In this document: positions 23,334-32,475 of the stretch, in pieces
Layout: every line of letters begins with the position of its first letter
How positions within the stretch are numbered: the first letter of the stretch is position 1
Assembly: GCF_900604385.1 (NCBI RefSeq)
Contig: NZ_LR027382.1
Location: 2,333,001-2,397,000 of the forward strand
Source of the DNA: Alistipes megaguti
GTDB taxonomy: Bacteria; Bacteroidota; Bacteroidia; Bacteroidales; Rikenellaceae
Direction: 5' to 3'
Length of the DNA: 64,000 bases
Program-made: the position numbers and the translations under genes
The notes under the pieces: model-generated
Seen by the model: the letters and a program-made list of their open reading frames with translations, nothing else
The model's database searches: none
Told to the model about the DNA's origin: nothing

Positions 23334-26177
23334 ATGAAACTGAAAGCTCTACTTTTTCTGATGCTCGCCGCCGTGAGCTTCGTCTCCTACGCCCAGCAGG
23401 GCGGGGTCCGGGGCACGGTGGTATCGCGCAACGGGCGCGTGGCGCTGAGCAACGTCGAGGTGAAGATCGAATCGCTGGGCCTGACGGCCACGACCGACAA
23501 CGACGGCCGGTTCCAGTTCGAGAGTCTTCCGGCCGGCAGCTACCGGGTGCAGTTCACGACCCCGGATTTCGAACCGCTGGAGTTGCTCGTGCGCGTCGGT
23601 ACGGACCATGTGCAGGATCTCAAGCAGGTGATTCTGGTTCCGGGCAACCCCTCGTACGGAGGGTTCCTCGACGATGCGGTCTTTGCAGAGTTCGACAGCG
23701 ACTCCTCGTCGTCGGACTCGCAGGCGCTTCCTTCGTCGCTTTCGGCCTCGAAGGATCTGTTCAACAACATTGCCTCGTACCGTTTCAGCGAGATGCGGTT
23801 CAACGTCCGCGGCTATGATTCGCAGTTCTCGGACATCTACCTGAACGGCATCCGCTTCAACGACGCCCTGACGGGCTACGGCCCGTGGTCGCTGTGGAGC
23901 GGTCTGAACGACGCCACGCGCAACCAGGAGAACCACACGGGGCTGGAGATGGCCGACTTCGGCATCGGCGGCATCGGTGGTCTGACGAACATCAACGCCC
24001 GGGCTTCGCAGTTCCGCAAGGGCTTCCGGGTGAGCGTCTCGAACGCCAACCAGATGTACCGTTTCCGGGCGATGATCTCCTACGGTTCGGGACAGCTGGA
24101 CAACGGCTGGTCGTACGCCTTCTCGCTGAGCACGCGTCAGGGCGGCAACGGCTATGTCGACGGTGTCTACTACAATTCGTATGCCTATTTTGCCTCGGTG
24201 GAGAAGCTCTTCGGCGACAACCACCGTCTGGCGCTGACCTTCCTGGCCTCGCCCACGGAGCGCGGCGCGCAGCAGGCTTCGACCGACGAGGCCTACGCCC
24301 TGTTCGGCAACAACTACTACAATCCCAACGTGGGTTACCAGGCCGGCAAGCTGCGCAATTCGCGCGTGCGTAACACGCACGAACCGATCGCCATGTTGAA
24401 CTACACGTGGGACATCTCGGAGAATACGCGTCTGAATGCGGCCACGTCGCTTCGCTTCGGCAAGAACGGCTACTCGGCGCTGACGTGGAACGGCGGTTCG
24501 GATCCGCGCGGCGACTACTACCGTTACATGCCGTTGTCGGACATGACGCAGTATGTTCCGGGCACGACGACTGACCAGACCTACTACTACTATCTGCAGA
24601 GCGCCGTTCAGGGGGCCCAGGTCTGGGACGGCATGCTGAAGTTCGATGACTTCTACCACATGAACCAGTATGTCGATACGGAGCTGACGGATCTGATGGG
24701 CGACAGCCGCCGTTCGAACTACATGATCGAGGAGCGTCACACGGACCAGCTGGACTACAACCTGGCCGTGAACGTGCAGCACAACATGCGCAACAACATG
24801 AAGATCGTCGGCGGTGCGAACCTGCGGGTGAACCGGACGAACTACTATTCGCAGGTGAAGGATCTGCTGGGCGGCGACTACTGGTACGACATCGACAAGT
24901 TTGCCGAGCGGGACATGGCCAGCGAGACGGCCTACCAGAACGATCTGGACTACTACTGGTCGACGGGTCACGCACGTATTGCCCGCGAGGGTGACATGTA
25001 CGGCTACTATTACCGGGCCCACCTGCTCGAATCGGAGGCCTGGGCCAACTACTCGTGGGCCGTTGGCGGATTCTCGCTGGGTGTGGCCGGATCGGTCGGC
25101 TATTCGCAGATGTACCGCGAGGGTATGTGGCGCAAGGGCCTCTTCCCCGACAACTCGAAGGGCGATTCGAAGAAGCTCGACTACCTGACCTATGAGGGCA
25201 AGCTCTCGCTGGGCTACAAGTTCTCGGGCGCCCACTCGCTGGAGGCCAACGCGGTGATTCTGCAGCAGGCTCCGAAGTTCAACACGGCCTTCGTTTCGCC
25301 GCGTACGCGCAACAACGTGACGCCGGGTCTGAAGGCCGAGAAGGTCTTCGGCGTGGATCTGACCTACAACCTCAATCTGCCCTACATCAAGGCGCGTCTG
25401 TCGGGTTACTACACGACGATCGCGGACCAGGCCAAGGTGATCTCGTTCTACGACGATACGCGCAGTTCGTTCACGAACTTTGCCATGAGCGGCATCGACA
25501 AGCGCCACTACGGCGTGGAGCTGGGACTCTCGATTCCGGTGTGGAACGGCATTTCGGTCGTGGGAGCCCTGAGCTGGGGTGACTATACCTACACGTCGAA
25601 CGCCGACTTTGTCCAGACGGTGGACAACGTCGACCGCATCGTACTGCGCGACAAGGTCAACTGGAAGGGGATGCACGTGGAGAGCTCGCCGCAGACGGCC
25701 ATCAACGTGGGTCTGGACTACCGCGGAGCCCGCAACTGGTTTGCCGGCGTGAACCTGAACTACTACGACCGCCTTTACCTGTCGATGAACCCCTTCTACC
25801 GGACGAACACGGCTTCGGAGTACTTCACGAATCTGATTCTGTCGGAGCTTTCGATGCCGGAACCCAACATGACGACGATTGACGGAGCCCTGAGTTCGAT
25901 CAACGAGCTGCGGGCTCAGGAGGAGTTCGGCGGTTACTTCACGCTGAGCGCCAACGTGGGCAAGAACTGGTATATCGGGCGCTACATGCTGGGCATGAGC
26001 CTCGAGGTGAAGAACATTCTCAACGATCAGGATATCCGCACGGGCGGTTACGAGCAGATGCGCATGAGCAAGGTCCGTGCGGCCAATACGGGCGATTATG
26101 TCTTCGGACGCTTCCCGTCGAAGTACTTCTACATGCTGGGTACGACCTATTTTCTGAATGTCTATTTACGATTCTAA
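23334..26177 (+). CDS. TonB-dependent outer-membrane receptor
   Basis: The 947-residue protein has a signal peptide (ending SYAQQ), a carboxypeptidase-regulatory-like domain at about 24-110 (GVRGTVVSRNGRVALSNVEV), a Ser/Asp-rich linker, a plug domain (FNVRGYDSQFSDIYLNGIRF) and a beta-barrel ending in LNVYLRF with a C-terminal Phe. It is not SusC-like in its plug and has no SusD partner. It imports a bulky ligand with energy from TonB. Flanked by two nuclease genes and a DUF5689 lipoprotein gene, it most likely takes up nucleic-acid fragments, nucleotides or a related phosphate source; this is inference from context. Confidence 0.85.
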   Translation: MKLKALLFLMLAAVSFVSYAQQGGVRGTVVSRNGRVALSNVEVKIESLGLTATTDNDGRFQFESLPAGSYRVQFTTPDFEPLELLVRVGTDHVQDLKQVILVPGNPSYGGFLDDAVFAEFDSDSSSSDSQALPSSLSASKDLFNNIASYRFSEMRFNVRGYDSQFSDIYLNGIRFNDALTGYGPWSLWSGLNDATRNQENHTGLEMADFGIGGIGGLTNINARASQFRKGFRVSVSNANQMYRFRAMISYGSGQLDNGWSYAFSLSTRQGGNGYVDGVYYNSYAYFASVEKLFGDNHRLALTFLASPTERGAQQASTDEAYALFGNNYYNPNVGYQAGKLRNSRVRNTHEPIAMLNYTWDISENTRLNAATSLRFGKNGYSALTWNGGSDPRGDYYRYMPLSDMTQYVPGTTTDQTYYYYLQSAVQGAQVWDGMLKFDDFYHMNQYVDTELTDLMGDSRRSNYMIEERHTDQLDYNLAVNVQHNMRNNMKIVGGANLRVNRTNYYSQVKDLLGGDYWYDIDKFAERDMASETAYQNDLDYYWSTGHARIAREGDMYGYYYRAHLLESEAWANYSWAVGGFSLGVAGSVGYSQMYREGMWRKGLFPDNSKGDSKKLDYLTYEGKLSLGYKFSGAHSLEANAVILQQAPKFNTAFVSPRTRNNVTPGLKAEKVFGVDLTYNLNLPYIKARLSGYYTTIADQAKVISFYDDTRSSFTNFAMSGIDKRHYGVELGLSIPVWNGISVVGALSWGDYTYTSNADFVQTVDNVDRIVLRDKVNWKGMHVESSPQTAINVGLDYRGARNWFAGVNLNYYDRLYLSMNPFYRTNTASEYFTNLILSELSMPEPNMTTIDGALSSINELRAQEEFGGYFTLSANVGKNWYIGRYMLGMSLEVKNILNDQDIRTGGYEQMRMSKVRAANTGDYVFGRFPSKYFYMLGTTYFLNVYLRF

Positions 26178-26198
26178 CAACCGAGAAGAGCACACATT

Positions 26199-27461
26199 AT
26201 GAAAAGTCTTAAAATAGCAATAGCGGTTCTTGTCGGCGCATTGGCTGCGGGCTGCTACAACGATTTCGACACGCCGGCGCCCCGGAAAATCTATACCGAT
26301 TCGGATATGGAGACGCTTGGTCTGGAGCAGGTGTCGATCAAGGAGGTCAAGGGGTGGTTCGAGTCGGCCTTCGGTTCGATCTCGGGGACGGGAACCAACG
26401 ACAACTGGAAGACGACCAATACGCTGAAATTTGGCGATCTGGCGCCCGAGGAGACGAAATTCGAGGGGATGAAGGGTTGGCCCGACGCCTCGAACAAGTA
26501 CATCAAGGGCAAGGTCATCAGCAGCGACCGTCAGGGTAACATCTACAAGTCGCTGTTCATCGACGACGGTACGGCCGGCATCGAGCTGAAGCTCTATAAC
26601 GGCCTCTACCTGGACTATTACCTGAATCTGAATACGATGGAGAGCCAGTGGGTCTACGTCCGTCTGGACGGGCTCTTCCTGGGCAACTACCGCATGATGC
26701 TCTCGATCGGCGACGCCCCGTCGGATTCGAACAACGCCGCGGGCAAGCACAAGTACTATGCGAACTCGAACCTCGACAATCCGAACATTGCCAAGCAGTA
26801 TGTGCTGCCGGGCGAGCGGACGACGCTCGATTCGTCGAACATCACCGAGGTGGATCCCCAGACCTATACGTCGCTGAGCAAGGATCACTTCGGGCGTCTG
26901 GTGCGTTTCAAGGATGTGAAGGTGCGCTATGCGGGTGTTCCGAACCAGGATCACGTGGTCAAGGATGCGATGAAGAACGGTGGCAATACGAACATCTATC
27001 CGTCGTGGATCGTCACCGATACGGGTATTCCGCAGAACGCTCCGTGGTACTACATGGCCTACAACATCGAGAATATCCGTCTTTACGGATCGCTGCTGAT
27101 ATCGTACAACGATGCGGCCGAGTATACGTCGGATCCGGGCATCTATTCGGTTCGTACGAGCGGATATTCGCAGTTCGCGATGCGTCCCGTGCCGAAGGAT
27201 GGTGCCGTGGGTACGGTGCTGGGCATCTACGCGATCTACTCGAAGCAGAGTACCTTCACGGGCGGCGAGAACGACTGGGCGCAGTATCAGATTTCGATCA
27301 GCCGGATCGAGGATCTGGACTTCAACGAGGAGGATCTGCTGACGGAGACGGAGGCCGATGCGCTGGCCCGTTGGGCCTATGATAATGGATATTCCAGCTA
27401 CGATCCGTTCGATCCTCCCGTGAAGAACGACCCGATGGGAGGCATGGAGGGGGGTGAGTAA
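26199..27461 (+). CDS. DUF5689 lipoprotein (OB-fold-like)
   Basis: The 420-residue protein has a lipoprotein signal peptide ending LAAGC (Cys19). The central part, KGKVISSDRQGNIYKSLFID then GIELKLYNGLYLDY, has the beta-strand order of an OB fold, as in DUF5689 proteins. A second, divergent barrel follows (DHFGRLVRFKDVKVRYAG), and the final part repeats a strand set (VGTVLGIYAIYSKQSTF). DUF5689 proteins are commonly encoded beside TonB-dependent receptors in Bacteroidetes. It probably sits on the barrel outside the cell and binds the ligand, in the role SusD plays for glycans. It is the last gene of the locus and a strong terminator follows. Confidence 0.78.
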   Translation: MKSLKIAIAVLVGALAAGCYNDFDTPAPRKIYTDSDMETLGLEQVSIKEVKGWFESAFGSISGTGTNDNWKTTNTLKFGDLAPEETKFEGMKGWPDASNKYIKGKVISSDRQGNIYKSLFIDDGTAGIELKLYNGLYLDYYLNLNTMESQWVYVRLDGLFLGNYRMMLSIGDAPSDSNNAAGKHKYYANSNLDNPNIAKQYVLPGERTTLDSSNITEVDPQTYTSLSKDHFGRLVRFKDVKVRYAGVPNQDHVVKDAMKNGGNTNIYPSWIVTDTGIPQNAPWYYMAYNIENIRLYGSLLISYNDAAEYTSDPGIYSVRTSGYSQFAMRPVPKDGAVGTVLGIYAIYSKQSTFTGGENDWAQYQISISRIEDLDFNEEDLLTETEADALARWAYDNGYSSYDPFDPPVKNDPMGGMEGGE

Positions 27462-27485
27462 CCTCCATCCGAGAGACCGATAAGG

Positions 27486-27521
27486 AAGGCGGCCCGGGAA
27501 TCCTCCCGGGCCGCCTTTTTG
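27486..27521 (+). terminator. Rho-independent terminator of the nucleic-acid locus
   Basis: A 14-bp stem AAGGCGGCCCGGGA/TCCCGGGCCGCCTT with a 4-nt loop is followed by T5. The next roughly 165 bases hold nothing I recognise, apart from repeated CCGGAACCC-type motifs. Confidence 0.9.
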
Positions 27522-27682
27522 CCGTGCGTCCACCGGCTTTTGCGGTGCGTTCGTTGGCCGGAACCCTTCCATCCCGGGAGGACCGGATCGGGTTCCGGCC
27601 GGAACCCGATCCATCCGCTGTTCCGGGAGCGGGACCGGAACTGCCCGGGAGAGAGGGGCTGAATCAGCCTGTTTCGGCTATA

Positions 27683-27719
27683 AATAGAAAGGGTCGGGAC
27701 CTGTCAGGTCCCGACCCTT
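27683..27719 (-). terminator. Terminator downstream of the M16 peptidase gene
   Basis: A perfect 15-bp stem AAGGGTCGGGACCTG/CAGGTCCCGACCCTT with a single-base loop lies 30 bases after the peptidase stop. On the minus strand it is followed by TTTCTATT. Confidence 0.8.
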
Positions 27720-27748
27720 AACGTATCGGCGATTGCCGCCGTATGGGG

Positions 27749-30586
27749 CTATTTTGCCTCTTCGCCGGCGTCAGCAGCCTTTTCGGGACGCATAACCACC
27801 TTTACGAGATTGCCCTCGGCGAGGACCTTCTTGGCCATGGCCTGCACATCGGCTGCGGTCAGGGCACGCAGAGCCGGCTCGTAATCCTGAACGAAGTTGA
27901 GGCCCGAACCATACTTGGCCTGAATGTACCCGAGCCAACCGCTGTTGATCTCCAGACTGTTTTTCAGGCTCTTGAGCAGGTATTCCCGGGTCTTCTCGAT
28001 ATCCTCGCTCTTGGGTCCGTTTTCGGCGATCTGGCGGATCTCCTGCATGATGATCTCGCAGAGTTCGTCGGCCATCTCCTCGTTGGTGTCGAACGAGATG
28101 GTCATGTCGTAGGTTTCGTCGGGGATGTAGTCGGTCGAACCCTTGACACTGACGCCGTAAGTTCCGCCCTTCTCCTCGCGGATCGACTCGAGGTAGCGCG
28201 AGTTCAGAGCCTGGGTGAGGAACGTCAGCGCGAGTTTCTCCTTGAACTCGTAGGGCATTTTACCCGAGAAATAGTAGTAAACCGAGACTTTGGGCTGCTG
28301 CATTTCGATGCGGAAGTCGTCGGTGATCTCCCCCTGGACGGGCTGGGTCTTGTCGTCGATCCAGTTCATGGACTTCTTGGTCGTGGGGAGCGAACCGATG
28401 TACTTCTCGACCAGGGGCTTCAGGGTCTCCGGATCGACGTTCCCGACAAAGGTGAACACGAAGCTGTTGGCGCCGTTGTAGAGTTTCGAGTAGATGGCGG
28501 GCAGCCGCTCGAAGTCAAACGTGTCGAGGAGTTCGGGCGTGATGTTCTGTCGGCGCGGATTGTCTCCGTAGACGGCCTTCAGGATATGCGTCTGCAGCTG
28601 GAAATCGGGGTCCGACTCCGAGTTGGCGAGACTGGCTCGGAACATCGTCATGAGTTTGTCGTAGTCGGTCCGGTCGAAACGGGGCTGCGTGAAGTGGAGA
28701 TAGAGCAGCTGGAGCATGGTTTCGAGATCCTTGGGCGAAGCCGAGCCGCTCATCGAACTGTTGTAGTTGCTGACAGAGGGTGCGACGCTGGCGGCCTTGC
28801 CCGAGAGTTGTTTGCGGAGTTCGGTTGTGGAGAACTTGCCGACGCCGGACATGAGGTTGATGGCGGGCATGATGCTTCCCATGTAGTAGTCCTCGTTGGA
28901 GAGGAGCGAGAGACCGCCCTTTGCCACGGCGCTCATCAGCACCTCGTCGGCCTTGAAGGTGGTGGGCTTGACGACGATCTTCACGCCGTTGGCGAGAGTC
29001 CACTCCGTGGTTCCGAAGAGCTTGTCGACGTGTGTTTTCTTCACGCGCGAACCCTTGAGCTGGGTGCCTTCGGGGATGAGCGGCTCCTTGACGACGTTGT
29101 CCTCATAGGGATCGATCTCCGAAGCGATCACCTTGTCGCGGATGGCGAGCAGTTCTTCGGCCGAGGGGTTTACGAGGCCCTCCTTTTCGGGGGCGGTAAC
29201 CGCAATGACCTGATTGTTTTCGGTGAGGGTTTTGTTGGCGAAGTCGTTGACCATGTCGACGTTGATCGAGCAGATGAGCATGCTGTCGAGCTGCCATTCG
29301 GTCAGGGCGTCGGGCATGGGTGTGTTTTTCTGGAAGTTGCTCAGATAGGTCTGGACGAACGAACCGTTGTAGCGGTCGTTTCGGTTGGTGTAGGATCGTT
29401 CGACGCTGCGCAGCAGGTTTTTCTGGGTGCGTTCGAATTCGCTCTGGGTGAATCCGTGGCGGCGCAGGCGTTCCATTTCGGTGTAGATCGCCTCGAATCC
29501 GCGGTTGATTTTTCCATCCTGCGTAGAGACAACGAAAGCCGTGGCGTTGAGCGTGGGGATGATTCCGATGACGTCACCCGTGGCCATTCCGGCGCTGAGG
29601 AACGGGGCATCGGGCTGCATGGCGATCTCCTGCAGACGGCCGTTCTCCATCGAGGAGACGTACGCCTGGATGATGTTGAGCGTCTCACCGGCCACGGTGT
29701 TGGCCAGCTGCTGGGGGAATGCGGCGCGTTTGATGAAGATCTGCACCTTGGAACCCTGCATTTCGGGGTCGGTGTAGATGCTGACGATGGGTTCCTCGTT
29801 GTCGGGGACGGTGATCACCTCCTTTTGGGAGGCATCGGCTTCCGGAGCCGGGATATCGGCCATGAGTTTGCGGACTTTGGCCTCGACGGCTTCGGCATCG
29901 ATGTCACCGACGATGATGACGGCCTGATAGTCGGGGCGATACCACTGGTGGTAGAAGTCGACGAGCTCCTGGTGCTTGAAGTTCTTCAGCCCGTCGAGAT
30001 AGCCGATCAGGTTTCGGTGTTCGTATTTCGAACCGCGGCCGAGCGCCTGGATGAGCTTCATCGAGGATCGCCACGAAGCGCCGTCACGCGTGCGGAGCTC
30101 CTCCATGATGACGCCGCGTTCGGAGTCGATCTCCTCGGGCTGCAGGGCGATGAAGTGCGACCAGTCGTGGAGGATCAGCAGGGCGGAGTCGATGATTCCC
30201 TCGCGCGAGGTGGGGACATCCTTGATGTTGTATACGGTCTGGTCCCAGCTGGTTGCGGCGTTGAGGTTTGCGCCGAACTTGACGCCGACGGATTCGAGGT
30301 ATTGGGTGAGTTGCTTTCCGGGGAGGTTTTTCGTACCGTTGAAAGCCATGTGTTCGAGGAAGTGGGCGAGGCCCTGCTGGGCATCGTTTTCCTGGATGGC
30401 GCCGACGTTGTGGATGATGTAGAAGTCGGCCTGCCCTTTGGGTTTGTCGTTGTGGCGGATGTAGTAGGTCATCCCGTTTTCGAGTTTCCCCGTGCGAAGT
30501 TCGGGGTCGACAGGGATCGGCTGCATCTGCGCGGTGGCTCCATAGACGGTGAACGCCGCCAGGGCCATCAAAATCAATCTCTTCAT
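27749..30586 (-). CDS. M16 family zinc metallopeptidase (pitrilysin-like), exported
   Basis: The 945-residue protein has a signal peptide (about 1-20, ending YGATAQ). The inverted zinc motif HFLEH (His75, Glu78, His79) lies in the first M16 domain, with the distal Glu ligand in the SERGVIMEEL segment. The second, inactive M16 half begins near residue 500 (WTLANGVKIVVKPTTFKADE). This one-chain arrangement is like pitrilysin, and the substrate would be peptides inside a closed chamber in the periplasm. It lies 22 bases after the XRE regulator gene on the same strand and may be co-transcribed with the regulator and DUF2975 genes. Confidence 0.9.
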   Translation of the reverse strand: MKRLILMALAAFTVYGATAQMQPIPVDPELRTGKLENGMTYYIRHNDKPKGQADFYIIHNVGAIQENDAQQGLAHFLEHMAFNGTKNLPGKQLTQYLESVGVKFGANLNAATSWDQTVYNIKDVPTSREGIIDSALLILHDWSHFIALQPEEIDSERGVIMEELRTRDGASWRSSMKLIQALGRGSKYEHRNLIGYLDGLKNFKHQELVDFYHQWYRPDYQAVIIVGDIDAEAVEAKVRKLMADIPAPEADASQKEVITVPDNEEPIVSIYTDPEMQGSKVQIFIKRAAFPQQLANTVAGETLNIIQAYVSSMENGRLQEIAMQPDAPFLSAGMATGDVIGIIPTLNATAFVVSTQDGKINRGFEAIYTEMERLRRHGFTQSEFERTQKNLLRSVERSYTNRNDRYNGSFVQTYLSNFQKNTPMPDALTEWQLDSMLICSINVDMVNDFANKTLTENNQVIAVTAPEKEGLVNPSAEELLAIRDKVIASEIDPYEDNVVKEPLIPEGTQLKGSRVKKTHVDKLFGTTEWTLANGVKIVVKPTTFKADEVLMSAVAKGGLSLLSNEDYYMGSIMPAINLMSGVGKFSTTELRKQLSGKAASVAPSVSNYNSSMSGSASPKDLETMLQLLYLHFTQPRFDRTDYDKLMTMFRASLANSESDPDFQLQTHILKAVYGDNPRRQNITPELLDTFDFERLPAIYSKLYNGANSFVFTFVGNVDPETLKPLVEKYIGSLPTTKKSMNWIDDKTQPVQGEITDDFRIEMQQPKVSVYYYFSGKMPYEFKEKLALTFLTQALNSRYLESIREEKGGTYGVSVKGSTDYIPDETYDMTISFDTNEEMADELCEIIMQEIRQIAENGPKSEDIEKTREYLLKSLKNSLEINSGWLGYIQAKYGSGLNFVQDYEPALRALTAADVQAMAKKVLAEGNLVKVVMRPEKAADAGEEAK

Positions 30587-30608
30587 ACGATTTTGAAATT
30601 AAAGGAGT

Positions 30609-30830
30609 TTATTGGTTTTGAGTATTTTCGGGACGATATTCGATGATGTCGCCGGGTTGGCAGTCGAGTTCGCGGCAGATGGCCTCGAGGGTTGAGAACC
30701 GGATGGCGCGGGCCTTTCCGTTCTTGAGGATCGAGAGGTTTGCCGGGGTGATGTCGACCCTTTCGGCGAGTTCTCCGAGGGAGATCTTGCGTCGGGCCAT
30801 CATGACGTCGATATTGATGATAATGGGCAT
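30609..30830 (-). CDS. Small XRE-family transcriptional regulator (YozG-like)
   Basis: The 73-residue protein is nearly only a helix-turn-helix: RRKISLGELAERVDI, TPANLSILKNGKARAIRFST and LEAICRELDCQPGDIIEY. This is the Cro/C1 type. Small regulators of this kind are typically paired with DUF2975 membrane proteins, and here that gene lies 17 bases upstream on the same strand. It probably controls its own operon; a palindrome at 31620-31638, upstream of the promoter, is a possible operator. Confidence 0.88.
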   Translation of the reverse strand: MPIIINIDVMMARRKISLGELAERVDITPANLSILKNGKARAIRFSTLEAICRELDCQPGDIIEYRPENTQNQ

Positions 30831-30847
30831 GTCAGCGGGGGAGGTTG

Positions 30848-31558
30848 TCAGATGGTGAGTTTTTGTTCCTCGCTGAGGTTCTGACCGATGGCGAAGACTT
30901 CGGCCGAGAAGAGGATCAGGATACCCATGATGATCATGGTGTAGGAGAGTTGGAATCCGGTATCGACCGTAAAGCCGCTACCATCGAGGAGTCTGGCGGC
31001 ATGGAGGTTCATGATCCGGTCGGCCAGGGCATTGACCAGTTCGGAGAGGATGGTCAGCACGCCGATTGCGCGCAGGCATCGTACGTTCCGGCGGTCGAGG
31101 GTCTTTTCCTGACGGATCGAGCGTCGGAGCGAGTGGATGATGAGCACCATCAGGACGATGATGGCGATAAAGAGCAGGGGGACCAGCAGGGTGAGCAGAT
31201 AGAGTCCGATGCTGCCGCCGACGGAATGCAGTGCGAGGTGAATGGGCGAGGAGTTTTCGGCGGGTTCGTCGACGAAGAGTTCGAGTTGGGAGATTCGGGC
31301 CTTGAGGTTGATCTGCTTGTCGGACGATTGGATGTCGAGTTCGGGTTGCGCGATGATGTGGATGTTTCCGAGGAGATAGATCATGCGGGGGTCACCCGAC
31401 TGGAGCCGTGCCGCGATCTCTTCGCCCATCTTCATGCCGGTTTCGGCGCCGCGGCCGAAGTCGCCCAGGACGTTGTGGATGATCCCCGCGACGATGACCA
31501 GGAAGAAGGCGATGTAGATGAACAGGAGCCTTTTGAGGAGCGATTTTTTGTTCTGCAT
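30848..31558 (-). CDS. DUF2975 membrane protein
   Basis: The 236-residue protein has four membrane helices, at about 8-30, 110-138, 162-182 and 205-226. A periplasmic loop of some 75 residues separates the first two. The pattern IRQEKTLDRRNVRCLRAIG before the third helix and GFQLSYTMIIMGILILFSAEV in the fourth fit DUF2975. The family pairs with small XRE regulators, as here. Its role is unknown; a membrane sensor that tunes the regulator is a fair guess. A -7 box lies 28 bases upstream. Confidence 0.78.
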   Translation of the reverse strand: MQNKKSLLKRLLFIYIAFFLVIVAGIIHNVLGDFGRGAETGMKMGEEIAARLQSGDPRMIYLLGNIHIIAQPELDIQSSDKQINLKARISQLELFVDEPAENSSPIHLALHSVGGSIGLYLLTLLVPLLFIAIIVLMVLIIHSLRRSIRQEKTLDRRNVRCLRAIGVLTILSELVNALADRIMNLHAARLLDGSGFTVDTGFQLSYTMIIMGILILFSAEVFAIGQNLSEEQKLTI

Positions 31559-31585
31559 GACACGTACGGTTGTCTGTTACGGAAA

Positions 31586-31593
31586 CAAAGATA
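31586..31593 (-). promoter_or_regulatory. -7 box TATCTTTG for the DUF2975-XRE operon
   Basis: Full match to TAnnTTTG on the minus strand, with a TTTG -33 candidate at 31611-31614. A hairpin-forming palindrome TTTATCG-N5-CGATAAA (31620-31638) abuts it upstream and may be the operator. Confidence 0.55.
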
Positions 31594-31653
31594 GCGAAAA
31601 TTTCGAAAAACAAATAATATTTATCGTTTTTCGATAAATTTTTTTGGAATAGC

Positions 31654-31688
31654 GAAAAAAACGGTCTCCCAATGACTCGGGAGACCGT
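31654..31688 (-). terminator. Rho-independent terminator of the membrane protein gene
   Basis: Arms ACGGTCTCCC and GGGAGACCGT pair perfectly with an 8-nt loop. On the minus strand T7 follows. It lies 23 bases after the stop of the 203-residue membrane protein gene. Confidence 0.88.
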
Positions 31689-31711
31689 GCGAAGCTTCCG
31701 CGGGGTATGGA

Positions 31712-32323
31712 TTATTCGACGTTGTCCTTGAGCTGTTTCCAGAAGGATGCGTTGACGGCCATGTTGATCGAGATGGCCAGCACGTAGAGGATGAACATCA
31801 CGATGGTGGTGATGATGCTGACGTTGATGGCGTTGCAGAGGGCCTGGAAGAGGGAGAAGACGATTCCGACGACGATACCGATAACCAGCGATACGAAGAA
31901 CATGATCCATTTGCTGCCATAGGTAGCGTCGTTCGAGGCCTTGATGGCCTGAATGGGGTTCTTGCCCTTTTCGATGAGGAAGTAGTATGCCAGCGACCAG
32001 GAGATGGCCAGGACGACGGCCGGAGCAAGCATGAAGATGACGCCGATCAGGATCGGAAAGACCATCAGCCCCATGGTGATGAAGAATTCACCCATGTAAC
32101 GGCGATATTTTGCGTCGAAGATTCCCAGCGGGTTGATGATTTCACCTTTGGCGAGCTGGGTGGGGAGCAGGGTGATTGCGATCGTGGTTCCGATGTTGAG
32201 ATAGGGGATCCAGATGGTGATGAGCCAGAGGGCAACGGCGGCGATGATCGAGGGGGCATTTTTCACGCCGATGGTGATTGCATCCTTGAGCGTTTCCGAG
32301 AAGTCGAGTTTTTTCGTCTCCAT
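31712..32323 (-). CDS. Integral membrane protein of unknown function
   Basis: The 203-residue protein has about five membrane helices: 22-45, 78-98, 104-120, 140-165 and 172-192. The start, KLDFSETLKDAITIGVKNAP, recalls the amphipathic entry helix of glycerophosphodiester-phosphodiesterase-type or DUF975-like membrane domains. The loop FLIEKGKNPIQAIKASNDATYG, with its conserved amphipathic repeat, supports that kind of fold. No enzyme motif is visible. It is a single gene with its own -7 box (32440-32447) and terminator. It is divergent from the thioesterase gene. Confidence 0.6.
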   Translation of the reverse strand: METKKLDFSETLKDAITIGVKNAPSIIAAVALWLITIWIPYLNIGTTIAITLLPTQLAKGEIINPLGIFDAKYRRYMGEFFITMGLMVFPILIGVIFMLAPAVVLAISWSLAYYFLIEKGKNPIQAIKASNDATYGSKWIMFFVSLVIGIVVGIVFSLFQALCNAINVSIITTIVMFILYVLAISINMAVNASFWKQLKDNVE

Positions 32324-32439
32324 GGTTTTGAATTTTAGGGGTTAAAGAATAGGGTTAATGGAATGTCGGGTTTCGAAACCGGAGCCGGTAGCGGGTAAAA
32401 AATCCCGGGAGTCACGGGCAAACCACCGATGCGGTTTGA

Positions 32440-32447
32440 CAAATATA
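32440..32447 (-). promoter_or_regulatory. -7 box TATATTTG for the membrane protein gene
   Basis: Full match to TAnnTTTG on the minus strand. It lies 11 bases from the -7 box of the divergent thioesterase gene, so the two promoters cannot be occupied at once. Confidence 0.5.
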
Positions 32448-32458
32448 CGAAAAATTCC

Positions 32459-32466
32459 TATCTTTG
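32459..32466 (+). promoter_or_regulatory. -7 box TATCTTTG for the thioesterase gene
   Basis: Full match to TAnnTTTG with TTTG at 32435-32438, 20 bases upstream. Only nine bases lie between the box and the ATG at 32476. Confidence 0.6.
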
Positions 32467-32475
32467 TTGCAACAA

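Noticed and set aside
27743..30646. 967-codon plus-strand frame opposite the M16 peptidase gene
   Set aside because: Mirror frame of a real gene with a zinc motif; low-complexity Val/Asp/Leu composition and no recognisable family.
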